Of a stretch of 64,000 nucleotides of DNA, positions 26,538 to 45,642 are shown piece after piece. A program made the position numbers and the translations under genes. The stretch comes from Streptomyces venezuelae (GTDB lineage Bacteria; Actinomycetota; Actinomycetes; Streptomycetales; Streptomycetaceae), in the NCBI RefSeq assembly GCF_008642355.1, contig NZ_CP029193.1:558001-622000 (forward strand), written 5' to 3'. Position 1 is the first letter of the stretch, and each line of letters opens with the position of its first letter. The notes beneath the pieces were generated by a model, which did no database searches, had not been told where the DNA came from, and saw only the letters and a list, made by a program, of their open reading frames with translations.

Positions 26538-27084
26538 GGGCCTGTGTCACAACCCCGGTCGGATTCAGTGGGCGCCGTCTGGTGCGTGCGGTCGCAAGGC
26601 GCCGGAGCGTCCTGGGTGGGAGTCCCCCCTTGACCCCTCAGGCCTTGGGAAGCGCGTGCCGGACGGGGGCGACCCGGCCGGGGTCATGACACAGGCGCCG
26701 AGGAAGCGGAGCAGGACGACGGCGGGCGGGACGGGGTGCTCGTCGCGGGGTGAGCCGCGCGGGTCGGCGTGGAGCAGTCCGTCGGGGAACCGCTCGGCGA
26801 CCCTGCGCCGTCCTTCCCTGCCGCGCCCGTCCGGCCGCGTCACGGTCCCGGTCCTCCACGACAGTGGCCGCACGCAGCTCGAGGACGGCGACGGGCCCGC
26901 TCTCCCGGGGGCGCAGTCCCGTCCGTACGAGAATCTGTGCCCCGAACACGGTGAGCGCGGTTCGGCATGCCCGCCTCCGCGACCGTGCCCCGCCGTTGGG
27001 GGGCCCGATGCGCACAGAGGAGGCAGATGGCCGGGTGACGGCCCCGGGCGCGGCCGGACGGTGCCGGTCGGGGGCGGGTCTCCG
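26538..27084. other. 547-bp stretch without an intact gene
   Basis: Between the AlkB-like gene and the FAD monooxygenase no frame has a start, ribosome site and recognisable product. The minus strand carries short protein-like segments in two frames (one is the SARP remnant at 26664-26801; another reads FGAQILVRTGLRPRESGP near 26880-26960). This suggests decayed coding DNA rather than a regulatory region. Confidence 0.6.
26664..26801 (-). pseudogene. Remnant of an AfsR/SARP-type regulator (NB-ARC region)
   Basis: About 46 codons read VAERFPDGLLHADPRG then PVPPAVVLLRFLGACVM. Intact SARP/AfsR proteins carry a similar segment after the P-loop, of the form RFPDGQLYVDLRG followed by PPAEALARFLRALGV. 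The helix-turn-helix, bacterial activator domain and P-loop are missing, and neighbouring frames are disrupted. I interpret it as a decayed fragment. The match is by memory of the family and rests on one segment. Confidence 0.45.
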
Positions 27085-28449
27085 TCAGCTCGTGCGGCGG
27101 GTGAGTGCGTGGCGTACCACTTTGGCCAGCACGGCAGGGCGGAAGAGGAGTGCGGGCGGTGCCGTCATGTTCAGGACCCGTACGAAACGTGCCCAGACGC
27201 TCGGGTCGTGCACGGCGAGCGCGAAGACGTGCTGGTTGTACCAGTGGGCGAAGCGGGCGGGGAGCGGGTGGCCGGTGGGCGCCCACATGAGGTCCGAGCT
27301 GGTGGCCATGGTCCACGGGACCTGGATGACGCGGGCCGCGGCACGCTGGTAGGCGCGGCTGAGCCCGTCCAGGCCGCCGGTCCTGTGCCGGTCGAGGAGG
27401 CGGCCGAGCAGCTGCGCTTCGAGCGCGGCGACGGTGAGTCCCTGTCCGTACACGGGGTTGAAGACGCAGAGCGCGTCGCCGACCGCGACGAGGCGTTCGG
27501 GCCAGTGCGCGTTCTTGTGGTGCAGGCGCCATTCGTTGCCGGTGTTCGTGTAGCGCCGGATCTCTCCTTCGCGGGTGCCGCGCTTGATCTGTTCGGCGAG
27601 GCGGGGGGTGCCGAGGCTGTGGGCGAAGTCGAGGTAGCCCTCGTCGTCGGTGGGCGGCACCTGCTCGTCGACGCCGAACAGCGAGCACATCCAGCGGTCG
27701 CGTTCCACGGCGAGGACCACTCCGCCGCGCGGTACGTCCGGAGCGAAGGCCATCTGGTAGGCGACGTCGAAGTCCTGCCGGTCCTTCGGCGGGCGTACGT
27801 AGCACGCGGAGGTGTAGGTGATCTTGGCCTTGATGACGTTCTTCGGTGAGACGGGCAGGTGTGCGTCGCCGAGCCAGCGGTCGACGGACGTGGTGCGGCC
27901 CGACGCGTCGACGACGAGGTCGGCGGTGATCTCGGTGACGTCTTCTCCCTCGGTGCGGTACCGCACCCGGTCCAGGCGTCCCGGCGCGCTCGCGGTGACC
28001 GTCTCGCAGTGGGCCGCGGGGACGAGGCGCACCGCGGTGAGCGCCGAGACGCGCTGCCGCAGCCGACGCTCCAGTTCGTCGCGTGTGAAGGTCTGGATGC
28101 GGACGCCCACCGGGTCGGTCGGCGCGTACCCGGTGGGCAGCAGGAAGCTGATCCGTTCGCCGTAGTCGAAGACGGGCGCGCCCTCGTCGGCGAGCTCCGC
28201 CCGCAGCCCGGGGAAGAGGGTTTCCAGGACCTCGCCGCCGCGGGCGAGCAGGGCGTGCGCGTGGTGGCCCTGCGGGACGTGCGGGTGGACGCCGGTGTCC
28301 GGCGACACCGGATCGCGTTCCAGGACCAGCACCTCGGAGAAGTGGTCGGCGAGGACCCGTGCGGTCACGAGACCGGCGTACCCGCCCCCGACGACGACGG
28401 CCCGCTCCCAGCGGGCGGCGGGCGGCGAGCTGTGCTGGTCCTCCGGCAT
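27085..28449 (-). CDS. FAD-dependent monooxygenase/oxidoreductase
   Basis: 454 residues. The N-terminal FAD motif is VVVGGGYAGLVTARVLAD, followed by VLVLERDP. ADLVVDASGRTTSVDRWLG is the second-nucleotide/DG-type segment, and LVAVGDALCVFNPVYGQG is the FAD ribityl-binding GD motif with a Pro-Gly stretch. These identify the PHBH-like flavoprotein superfamily; the HVPQGHHAHALLARG segment is typical of the actinobacterial group of unknown substrate. The ATG at 28449 follows GGAGGGG by 7 bases. Confidence 0.85.
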   Translation of the reverse strand: MPEDQHSSPPAARWERAVVVGGGYAGLVTARVLADHFSEVLVLERDPVSPDTGVHPHVPQGHHAHALLARGGEVLETLFPGLRAELADEGAPVFDYGERISFLLPTGYAPTDPVGVRIQTFTRDELERRLRQRVSALTAVRLVPAAHCETVTASAPGRLDRVRYRTEGEDVTEITADLVVDASGRTTSVDRWLGDAHLPVSPKNVIKAKITYTSACYVRPPKDRQDFDVAYQMAFAPDVPRGGVVLAVERDRWMCSLFGVDEQVPPTDDEGYLDFAHSLGTPRLAEQIKRGTREGEIRRYTNTGNEWRLHHKNAHWPERLVAVGDALCVFNPVYGQGLTVAALEAQLLGRLLDRHRTGGLDGLSRAYQRAAARVIQVPWTMATSSDLMWAPTGHPLPARFAHWYNQHVFALAVHDPSVWARFVRVLNMTAPPALLFRPAVLAKVVRHALTRRTS

Positions 28450-28685
28450 GGCCGGTCCCCTCCCTGACGGCGCAACGTCCCCCCACTCCACCGTCCGGCG
28501 CCCCGGTTCTCAAGACCCCCCGGGGAGCGCACGGAAGCACTTGATCTTCCGCCTCACGTCTCACGCCGGGGATCTCGGGTACTCGGCACAGGCCGCGATC
28601 GCCCGTGTGGCGGACCGGCGGACTGTGTGAGCACCGTGGGAGGGGCCCACACCGGCCGGACACGACCCAGTCGAAAGAGCAGATC

Positions 28686-29012
28686 ATGCCCGCAGGATCG
28701 AATCGCAAGAGGGAACGGCAGTACGAGCACATCAAGGAGAGCGCGGAGGACCGCGGCGAGTCCAAGGCCCGCGCGAAGGAGATCGCCGCCCGCACGGTCA
28801 ACAAGGAACGTGCGCGTTCCGGCGAGTCCCGCACGGCGAGCCGCACGTCCACGAAGGACCCGAAGTCCGCGTCGCAGCGTGGCGGTGAGCGCTCCCACCA
28901 GGGCGCGCAGGGCCCGACGAAGGACCAGCTCTACGCCGAGGCGAAGAAGAAGAACGTCAAGGGCCGCTCGTCGATGAACAAGTCGGAGCTGGCCCGCGCC
29001 GTCGGGCGCTGA
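28686..29012 (+). CDS. Basic protein of the plasmid-stabilisation/Rho N-terminal-like family
   Basis: A 108-residue, Lys/Arg/Ser-rich protein starting MPAGSNRKRERQYEHIKES. The centre is low in hydrophobics; the C-terminus (PTKDQLYAEAKKKNVKGRSS then MNKSELARAVGR) resembles a Rho-N/SAP-like helical domain that binds nucleic acid. Streptomyces homologues are usually labelled plasmid stabilization protein. A nucleic-acid-binding role is inference. A hairpin follows the stop codon. Confidence 0.75.
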   Translation: MPAGSNRKRERQYEHIKESAEDRGESKARAKEIAARTVNKERARSGESRTASRTSTKDPKSASQRGGERSHQGAQGPTKDQLYAEAKKKNVKGRSSMNKSELARAVGR

Positions 29013-29028
29013 GCAGGCTGCCCGTTCA

Positions 29029-29058
29029 CCCGCACGGGCCCGGTGGGGCCCGTGCGGG
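29029..29058 (+). terminator. Hairpin between the basic protein and the alcohol dehydrogenase operon
   Basis: The arms CCCGCACGGGCCC (29029-29041) and GGGCCCGTGCGGG (29046-29058) flank a 4-base loop. It ends 23 bp before the dehydrogenase ATG, which leaves no room for a promoter after it. It may therefore act as an attenuator or mRNA-stability element instead of a plain terminator. Confidence 0.55.
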
Positions 29059-29081
29059 CCGAGCAAGAAAGGTGCGTCATC

Positions 29082-30266
29082 ATGCGTGCTCTGACATGGC
29101 AAGGCAAGCGCGACGTGCGCGTCGACGAGGTGCCCGACCCCCGCATCGAGAAGCCCGACGACGTGATCGTCCAGGTGACGTCGACCGGTATCTGCGGCTC
29201 CGACCTGCACCTCTACGAAGTCTTCGGGCCCTACCTGGAGGTGGGCGACATCCTCGGCCACGAGGCCATGGGTGTCATCGCGGAGACGGGTCCCGAGGTC
29301 ACCGAGGTGGCCGTGGGCGACCGTGTGGTGATTCCGTTCAACGTCTCGTGCAACACCTGCTGGATGTGCGGGCAGGGCCTGCAGTCGCAGTGCGAGACAA
29401 CCCAGGTCAAGTCGATGGGCAGCGGCGCCTCGCTGTTCGGGTACACCAAGCTGTACGGACAGGTGCCCGGCGGGCAGGCCGAGCTGCTGCGGGTGCCCTT
29501 CGGCAACACGCTGCCCATCAAGGTGCCGCACGGCCCGCCGGACGACCGCTTCGTGTACCTGTCCGACGTGCTGCCCACGGCGTGGCAGGCGGTGGAGTAC
29601 GCCGACATCCCGCGGGGCGGCAGCGTCACGGTCCTCGGTCTCGGGCCCATCGGCGACATGGCCACCCGCATCGCGCGGCTGCGCGGCGCGGAGCTCGTCA
29701 TCGGTGTCGACCTCGTCGACGCCCGCCTGGAGCGCGCACGCCGCAACGGCACCACCGTGCTCGACCTGCGCGAACACGGCAAGGACCTGGGCGATGCCAT
29801 CCGTGACCTCACGGACGGCCGCGGCACGGACGCCGTGATCGACGCGGTAGGCCTGGAGGCACACGGCTCACCGGTGGCGACGGCCGCCCAGCGCGCCACC
29901 GCGCTCCTGCCCGACAAGCTGGCCCGCCCCCTGATGGAGAAGGCGGGCGTCGACCGTGTCAGCGCCCTCCTCGCGGGCATCGACGCGGTCCGGCGCGGCG
30001 GCACCCTGTCCATCAGCGGTGTCTACGGCGGAGCCGCGAGCCCGCTGCCGCTCCTGACCATGTTCGACAAGCAGATCCAGGTGCGCATGGGCCAGGCCAA
30101 CGTGTGGCGCTGGGTCGAGGACATCCGCCCGCACCTGACGGACGACGACCCGCTGGGCGTCGACACGTTCGCCACGCACCACCTGCCGCTCAAGGACGCC
30201 CCGTCGGCCTACGCCACCTTCCAGGCCAAGGAGGACGGCATGATCAAGACGCTTCTGCGGCCATGA
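29082..30266 (+). CDS. Zinc-dependent alcohol dehydrogenase
   Basis: 394 residues of the medium-chain dehydrogenase family. The catalytic zinc region is GICGSDLHLYE and DILGHEAMGVI. The structural zinc cysteines are in CNTCWMCGQGLQSQC. The NAD Rossmann motif is VTVLGLGPIGDMATRIA, followed by VIGVDLVDARL. It should interconvert an alcohol and an aldehyde or ketone; relatives act on formaldehyde or other aldehydes. The ATG at 29082 follows AAGAAAGG. It is the first gene of a coupled three-gene operon: its TGA overlaps the next ATG. Confidence 0.92.
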   Translation: MRALTWQGKRDVRVDEVPDPRIEKPDDVIVQVTSTGICGSDLHLYEVFGPYLEVGDILGHEAMGVIAETGPEVTEVAVGDRVVIPFNVSCNTCWMCGQGLQSQCETTQVKSMGSGASLFGYTKLYGQVPGGQAELLRVPFGNTLPIKVPHGPPDDRFVYLSDVLPTAWQAVEYADIPRGGSVTVLGLGPIGDMATRIARLRGAELVIGVDLVDARLERARRNGTTVLDLREHGKDLGDAIRDLTDGRGTDAVIDAVGLEAHGSPVATAAQRATALLPDKLARPLMEKAGVDRVSALLAGIDAVRRGGTLSISGVYGGAASPLPLLTMFDKQIQVRMGQANVWRWVEDIRPHLTDDDPLGVDTFATHHLPLKDAPSAYATFQAKEDGMIKTLLRP

Positions 30267-30838
30267 GCGCACGGCACGGCGACGACCCCGGCGCCCTGAT
30301 CGTGATCGACATGATCAACACGTACGAGCACAAGGACGCCGAGCAGCTCCTGCCGTCGGTGCGCGAGGTCGTGCCGGTGATCACGGACCTCCTCGCCGCC
30401 GCCCGCGGGAGCGGGGCACCGGTGATCTACGTCAACGACAACTTCGGCCAGTGGCGCTCCCACCACGGGGAACTGGTCGAGGCCGCCATGGCGGGGCCGC
30501 ACGCGGACCTGGTGGGTCCGGTGCGGCCGGACGACGACTCGCTGTTCGTCGTGAAGGCACGGCACTCGATCTTCTACGAGACGCCGCTGACCTATCTGCT
30601 GTGGGAGCTGGGCGTCCGCAAGGTGACGCTGTGCGGTCAGGTGACCGAGCAGTGCGTGCTGTACTCGGCGCTGGACGCCCACATCCGGCACCTGGACGTG
30701 ACCGTGGTCGCCGACGCGGTCGCCCACATCCACCCGCACCTCGCCGAAGCTGCCCTGGAGATGATGCGCATCAACCTCGGGGCCCGCATCACCAACGGCA
30801 AGGACATCGGGTTCGGCGGAGGCGTCGCGACATCATGA
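30263..30838 (+). CDS. Isochorismatase-family cysteine hydrolase
   Basis: 191 residues. The catalytic triad is recognisable: Asp in ALIVIDMINTYEH, Lys in DDSLFVVKARHS, and Cys in LCGQVTEQCVLYSALDA. It has the length and motifs of general cysteine hydrolases (nicotinamidase-like) and lacks an aryl-carrier domain, so it is not an EntB-type siderophore enzyme. It is translationally coupled on both sides (ATGA overlaps). The substrate, possibly an amide or N-carbamoyl compound, is unknown. Confidence 0.9.
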   Translation: MSARHGDDPGALIVIDMINTYEHKDAEQLLPSVREVVPVITDLLAAARGSGAPVIYVNDNFGQWRSHHGELVEAAMAGPHADLVGPVRPDDDSLFVVKARHSIFYETPLTYLLWELGVRKVTLCGQVTEQCVLYSALDAHIRHLDVTVVADAVAHIHPHLAEAALEMMRINLGARITNGKDIGFGGGVATS

Positions 30839-32418
30839 CGCGTTTCGTGACGGTGGGCGCGCTGCTGGCCTGCGCGGTCGGCGGCATGGTGCTCGCCCTG
30901 CTGACGTCGCCCTGGTGGTGGGCGGCAGCCGCGCCACTCCTGGCCGTGGCACTCACCGGTGTGTACGACCTCGTACAGCCCCGGCACTCCGTGCTGCGGA
31001 ACTATCCCGTCCTGGGTCATCTGCGGTTCCTGATGGAGAGCCTGCGGCCGGAGCTGCAGCAGTACTTCGTGGAGCGCAACTACGACGGCAGGCCCTTCGA
31101 CCGCGACACCCGCAGCATCGTCTACGAGCGGGCGAAGGGGGTCGCGGCCGAGGAGCCGTTCGGCAGCGAGCGCGACATGGACGACCGGGGGTACGAGTTC
31201 CTCGTGCCGTCCATGGCGCCCGCGCCGGTGCCGAAGGAGCCGCCCCGCGTACGGGTCGGCGGGCCCGACTGCACACAGCCGTACGACATGGCCCTCCTCA
31301 ACGTCTCGGCGATGAGTTTCGGCTCCCTCTCCGCCCACGCGATCCTGGCCCTGAACACCGGGGCGGCCCGGGGCGGGTTCGCGCACGACACCGGCGAGGG
31401 CGGCCTGTCCGACCACCACCTGCGGCCCGGCGGCGACCTCGTCTGGGAGATCGGGACGGGCTACTTCGGCTGCCGCAACCGGGACGGGGAGTTCGACGCC
31501 CGGCAGTTCGCCGAGAAGGCCGCCCACCCCGCCGTGCGCTGTGTGTCGCTCAAGCTGTCCCAGGGCGCGAAGCCGGGCATCGGCGGCGTGCTGCCCGGCA
31601 GCAAGGTCAACGCCGAGATCGCCTCCGTACGCGGCGTGCCACAGGGCGAGACCGTCGTCTCGCCGCCGTACCACCGGGTCTTCTCCACACCCCGCGAACT
31701 CGTCCATTTCCTGGCCCGGATGCGGGAGCTCGCACACGGCAAGCCGGTCGGGTTCAAACTCTGTCCCGGGTCGCGGACCCAGTTCCTCGCCGTGTGCAAG
31801 GCCATGGCGGCGGAGGGCATCACGCCGGACTTCGTCATCGTCGACGGCGCCGAGGGCGGGACCGGCGCGGCGCCGCTGGAGTTCGCCGATCACCTCGGCA
31901 TGCCGCTCACCGAAGGGCTCATCACCGTGCACAGCGCCCTGACGGGCGCGGGGCTGCGGGACCGTATCCGCATCGGGGCGAGCGGCAAGGTGGCGACGGG
32001 CTCCGACATCGTCAAGCGCCTGGCCATGGGCGCCGACTACACCAACGCGGCCCGCGCGATGATGTTCGCCGTCGGCTGCATCCAGGCCCAGCGCTGCCAC
32101 ACCAACCGCTGCCCGACCGGCGTCACCACGGTGGACCCGCGCCGTGCCCGTGCCCTCGACGTCGTCGACAAGTCGGCGCGCGTGGAACGGTTCCAGAAGG
32201 CCACGGTCCACAGCGCGCTGCAGATCATGGCCGCGATGGGCGTGCGCGACGCCGCCGATCTGGGCCCGCACCTCGTGCGGCGCCGGGAGGACAACGGCAG
32301 GTTCCGGTCCTACGCCGAGCTGTACGACTGGCTCTCCCCCGGCGAGCTGATCGCCGGGCCGCCCGCGAGCTGGGCCGCCGACTGGCACGCGGCGGACCCG
32401 GACAGCTTCGCCCCCTGA
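30835..32418 (+). CDS. Membrane-anchored FMN-binding glutamate synthase-like protein
   Basis: 527 residues. Two N-terminal membrane helices (VGALLACAVGGMVLALL and WWWAAAAPLLAVALTGV) precede a glutamate-synthase-type FMN barrel. Family segments include NVSAMSFGSLSAHAILALN, GTGYFGCRNRDG, KLSQGAKPGIGGVLPG, VDGAEGGTGAAPLEF and QRCHTNRCPTGV. The last resembles the 3Fe-4S cysteine region. It lacks the amidotransferase domain, so ammonia or another acceptor must be used; such proteins are uncharacterised. It is the last gene of the coupled operon with the dehydrogenase and hydrolase. Confidence 0.88.
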   Translation: MTRFVTVGALLACAVGGMVLALLTSPWWWAAAAPLLAVALTGVYDLVQPRHSVLRNYPVLGHLRFLMESLRPELQQYFVERNYDGRPFDRDTRSIVYERAKGVAAEEPFGSERDMDDRGYEFLVPSMAPAPVPKEPPRVRVGGPDCTQPYDMALLNVSAMSFGSLSAHAILALNTGAARGGFAHDTGEGGLSDHHLRPGGDLVWEIGTGYFGCRNRDGEFDARQFAEKAAHPAVRCVSLKLSQGAKPGIGGVLPGSKVNAEIASVRGVPQGETVVSPPYHRVFSTPRELVHFLARMRELAHGKPVGFKLCPGSRTQFLAVCKAMAAEGITPDFVIVDGAEGGTGAAPLEFADHLGMPLTEGLITVHSALTGAGLRDRIRIGASGKVATGSDIVKRLAMGADYTNAARAMMFAVGCIQAQRCHTNRCPTGVTTVDPRRARALDVVDKSARVERFQKATVHSALQIMAAMGVRDAADLGPHLVRRREDNGRFRSYAELYDWLSPGELIAGPPASWAADWHAADPDSFAP

Positions 32419-32428
32419 CGACGAGCCC

Positions 32429-33846
32429 TCATTTCCCGGGCCGGGTCCTCGGCAGCCTCGTCGCTCCCGCCGCGGCGAGCAGGCAGAAGCCGAGGACCCA
32501 CCAGAAGGTGTCGCCGAACGCCGCGGAGACGTCGGGGCCCCGGGCCGCGAGCCGGTTCTCCAGGACCACGGCGAGGGCGGCCGTGCCGACCGAACCGCCC
32601 ACCGTGTTCAGCAGGTTGAGCGCTCCCGCCGCACGCGGAAGGTGTGCCGGCTCGATGCGGCTGTAGACGATGTTCATCACGGGCGCGCCGATCATCGCCA
32701 TGCCGATGCCGCGGACCGCGAGCGCCGCGATGATCACCGCGTCCGGCGGTTCGTGGCCGAGCAGGGTGAACGGGACCGTCCCCGCGAGGATCAGGGCGAT
32801 GCCGGTGACGACGAGGGTCCGCGGTGCGACCTTGTCGATGGTGCGGTTGACCAGGACGGATCCGGCCGCCGCGCCGAGGCCCTGCGGGGCGAGCAGCAGC
32901 CCGGCCTCCCACGCGGAGAGGCCGCGGCCGCTCTGGAAGTACAGCGGGAGCAGGAACGTCGTGCCGAACACCGACGCGCCGAGGACGAGCAGCGCGAGGG
33001 CCGCCGCCCCGAAGGGCGGCCGGGCGAACAGCCGGGGGTCTACCAGCGGGGTGGCGCGGGTGCGCAGCCCGTGCACGGCGAAGCCCGCCAGCATCGTGAG
33101 GCCCGCCGTCACACCCAGCGCCGCGGGCACGTCACGGCCGTGGGCGACCTCGGTCAGCCCGTACACGAGGACGGCGAGGCCGGGCGACAGCAGCACGGCG
33201 CCCCGCAGGTCGAACGCGGTGCGCCGCTCCGCGGGGGGCACCGCGGGCACGTAGCGGCGGGCGAGGACGGCCGCGACGGCGCCGATCGGCAGGTTGACGA
33301 GGAACAGCCACGGCCAGGACGCCGTGCTGAGGATGGCGCCGCCGACGAGCGGGCCGAACACCGGGGAGAGCAGCGGGACGACGGCCACGACGCTGATCAC
33401 GCGGCCGGTGCGGTTGCGTCCCGCGACGCGCGCGAGCAGCGCCTGCCCGGTCGCGGGCAGCAGCCCGCCGCCGAGCCCCTGGACCACCCGGAACACGATC
33501 AGACTGGCCGCCGACCAGGCGAGGGCGCACAGCACCGAGCCGAGCAGGAACACGCCCACGGCGGCGAGCCAGGTGCGTCGGCCGCCGAAGCGGTCGGCCA
33601 GCCAGCCGGAGGCGGGGACGGCCGCGACGACGGCCAGGAGGTAGGCGGTGCTGACCCACTGGATGTCGGCGACCGACGCGTCGAACTCCTCGGTGAGGCG
33701 GTCGATGCCGACGCTGACGATGGTGGCGTCCAGCGTGGCCATGAAGGTGCCGAGGACCAGGATGAACGCGATGCGCAGCAGCTGTCCGTCGACCCGGTCG
33801 GCCGGTGGTGGCGCGGTCTCCGTCGTCCGTCCTCCGGGAGCGCTGG

Positions 33847-33850
<4 letters not shown>
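32429..33850 (-). CDS. MFS drug:H+ antiporter-2 family transporter, probable siderophore exporter
   Basis: A 473-residue, roughly 14-helix transporter. It has the antiporter motif C-like GWLADRFGGRRTWLAAVG (motif A) and begins ILVLGTFMATLDATIVSVG, typical of EmrB/QacA proteins. The ATG overlaps the NRPS TGA by 4 bp, making it the last gene of the siderophore operon. Export of the NRPS product is inferred from position. It converges with the FMN enzyme, with a 10-bp gap. Confidence 0.9.
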
Positions 33851-43836
<9,986 letters not shown>

Positions 43837-43837
43837 C

Positions 43838-44623
43838 TTACTCTCCTTGCAGGGTGGGGACGACCATCGGCGTGGCGGTGACCGGGTCGGGGACGATGAC
43901 GCTCGGCAGGTCGAAGACGTCCTTGATCAGCGCGGCGTCCACGATGTCCCCGGGGTCGCCCTCGGCGACGACCCGGCCGTCCTTCATGGCGACGAGGTGA
44001 TCGGCGAAGCGGCACGCCTGGTTGATGTCGTGGAGCACGGCGATGACGGTGCGGCCCTCGTCGCGCAACCTGGCGAGCAGGCCGAGCAGTTGGTACTGGT
44101 GCGTGATGTCGAGGAACGACGTCGGCTCGTCGAGCAGGAGGTAGGGCGTCTCCTGGGCCAGGACCATCGCCATCCACACGCGCTGGCGCTGTCCGCCGGA
44201 CAGCTGCTGCGCGGGCCGGTCACCGAGGTCCTCGACGCCCGCGGCCACCATCGCCTCGTCGATGGCCGCGTCGTCGTCGGGCGACCGCAGGGCGAGCAGC
44301 GACTGGTGCGGGAAGCGGCCCCTGGCCACGAGCTGGCGGACCTTGATGTCCTCGGGTGCGAGGGGGTCCTGCGGCAGGAAGCCGAGCTGCTTGGCGAGGG
44401 CCTTGGCGGGGTAGCCGCCGACTTCGCGGCCGTCGAACTCGACGCGCCCCTCGTGGGGGCGCAGCAGCCGCACGAGGGCGCGCAACAGGGTGGACTTGCC
44501 GCAGGCGTTGGGGCCCACGATGGCGGTGAACGCGCCGTCGGGGACGTCCAGGTTCAGCCGTGTGGAGACCACCCGGTCTCCGTAGCGCAGGGTGATGTCC
44601 CGCGCGGTCAGGCGTGCGGTCAC
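43838..44623 (-). CDS. Iron-siderophore ABC transporter ATP-binding protein
   Basis: 261 residues. Walker A is GPNACGKSTLLRAL, the signature is QLSGGQRQRVWMAM, Walker B is YLLLDEPTSFLD and the switch His is in AVLHDINQA. Close in style to FepC/FecE. The GTG start overlaps the permease TGA by 4 bp (GTGA), and its TAA lies 1 bp before the NRPS start, so uptake and biosynthesis are co-translated. The longer upstream frame is antisense-like and rejected. Confidence 0.95.
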   Translation of the reverse strand: MTARLTARDITLRYGDRVVSTRLNLDVPDGAFTAIVGPNACGKSTLLRALVRLLRPHEGRVEFDGREVGGYPAKALAKQLGFLPQDPLAPEDIKVRQLVARGRFPHQSLLALRSPDDDAAIDEAMVAAGVEDLGDRPAQQLSGGQRQRVWMAMVLAQETPYLLLDEPTSFLDITHQYQLLGLLARLRDEGRTVIAVLHDINQACRFADHLVAMKDGRVVAEGDPGDIVDAALIKDVFDLPSVIVPDPVTATPMVVPTLQGE

Positions 44624-45642
44624 GCGCGCGCCACCTCCTTGCTGAGCAGCCAAATCAAGTAGCAGCCGCCGATGGCGGTGCTCACCACGCCGACCGGCAG
44701 GGCGACGGGTGCGAGGAGCATCTGGGCGATCAGGTCGGCGCCCTGGAGCAGCACCGCGCCGGTCAGCGCGGCGGGGAGCAGCGGTACGCCGGCGGCGCCC
44801 GCGAGCCTGCGGCCGATCTGCGGGGCGGCGAGGGCGATGAACGCGATCGGTCCGGCGACGGCGGTCACCGTGGCGGTGCAGCCGACACCGACGAGCACCA
44901 TGAGCAGCCGGAGCCTGCCCAGGCCGACGCCGGTGGTCACGGCGATCGCGTCGCCGAGTGCCGCCTGGTGCATGGCGTGTGCCCGCGACGCCATGAGGGC
45001 GAGGAGCACGGCGATGACCGTGAAGGGGATGCCGAGGTCCTCCCAGCCGACGCCGGCGAGGGAGCCCGCGCTCCAGCCGACGGCGGCGATCGCGACTTCC
45101 AGGTCGGCGCGGAGCACGATCCACGAGTTGATCGCGGTCACCATCGCGTTGACGGCGATGCCGATCACGACGAGGCGGAGGCCGGAGAAGCCGCGGTCGA
45201 ACGAGAGCAGGTAGATCACGGCGGCGATGATCAGTCCGCCGACCACCGATCCGGTGGCCAGTTGGGCGGAGGTGCCCGAGAGGACCGTGAGGGCGAAGAG
45301 GGCGCCGGTGTAGGCGCCCGCGTCGAGTCCGATCACGTCGGGACTGCCCAGCGGGTTGCGGGTGAGGTTCTGGAAGAGGGCGCCCGCGACGCCGAGGGCG
45401 GCTCCGAAGACCAGTCCGGCGAGGACGCGGGGCAGCCGCCAGTCGGAGATGACGACGGAGTGGTCGGTGCCGGTCAGCGAGGCGAACACCTCGCCGGGGG
45501 TGGACCATGACGTGCCGTAGCAGAGTCCGAGCAGGCCGAGGCCGAGCATCAGGACGGTCATGACGGCGACGAGGACCACCGTGCGGCGTTCGGTTCTCGG
45601 CAGGAGTGTGTGCACGGCTCTTTTCGTCACGAGTGTGTTCAC
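44620..45642 (-). CDS. FecCD-family iron-siderophore permease, second subunit
   Basis: 340 residues, about ten membrane helices. Family segments: LPRVLAGLVFGAALGVAGAL, QNLTRNPLGSPDVIGLDAGA, and VAGPIAFIALAAPQIGRRL near the coupling loop. It forms the channel with the upstream permease. The GTG at 45642 overlaps the preceding TGA by 4 bp. A longer open frame to 45810 lies inside the upstream permease and is discarded. Confidence 0.94.
   Translation of the reverse strand: MNTLVTKRAVHTLLPRTERRTVVLVAVMTVLMLGLGLLGLCYGTSWSTPGEVFASLTGTDHSVVISDWRLPRVLAGLVFGAALGVAGALFQNLTRNPLGSPDVIGLDAGAYTGALFALTVLSGTSAQLATGSVVGGLIIAAVIYLLSFDRGFSGLRLVVIGIAVNAMVTAINSWIVLRADLEVAIAAVGWSAGSLAGVGWEDLGIPFTVIAVLLALMASRAHAMHQAALGDAIAVTTGVGLGRLRLLMVLVGVGCTATVTAVAGPIAFIALAAPQIGRRLAGAAGVPLLPAALTGAVLLQGADLIAQMLLAPVALPVGVVSTAIGGCYLIWLLSKEVARA

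Noticed and set aside
26656..27849. A 397-codon plus-strand open frame covering the empty stretch near 27 kb
   Set aside because: Its second half is antisense to the FAD monooxygenase and its first half has no ribosome site or family similarity.
30263..30838. The isochorismatase-family gene as the EntB enzyme of the siderophore pathway
   Set aside because: It lacks an aryl-carrier domain, lies in a different operon on the other strand, and its motifs fit general cysteine hydrolases.
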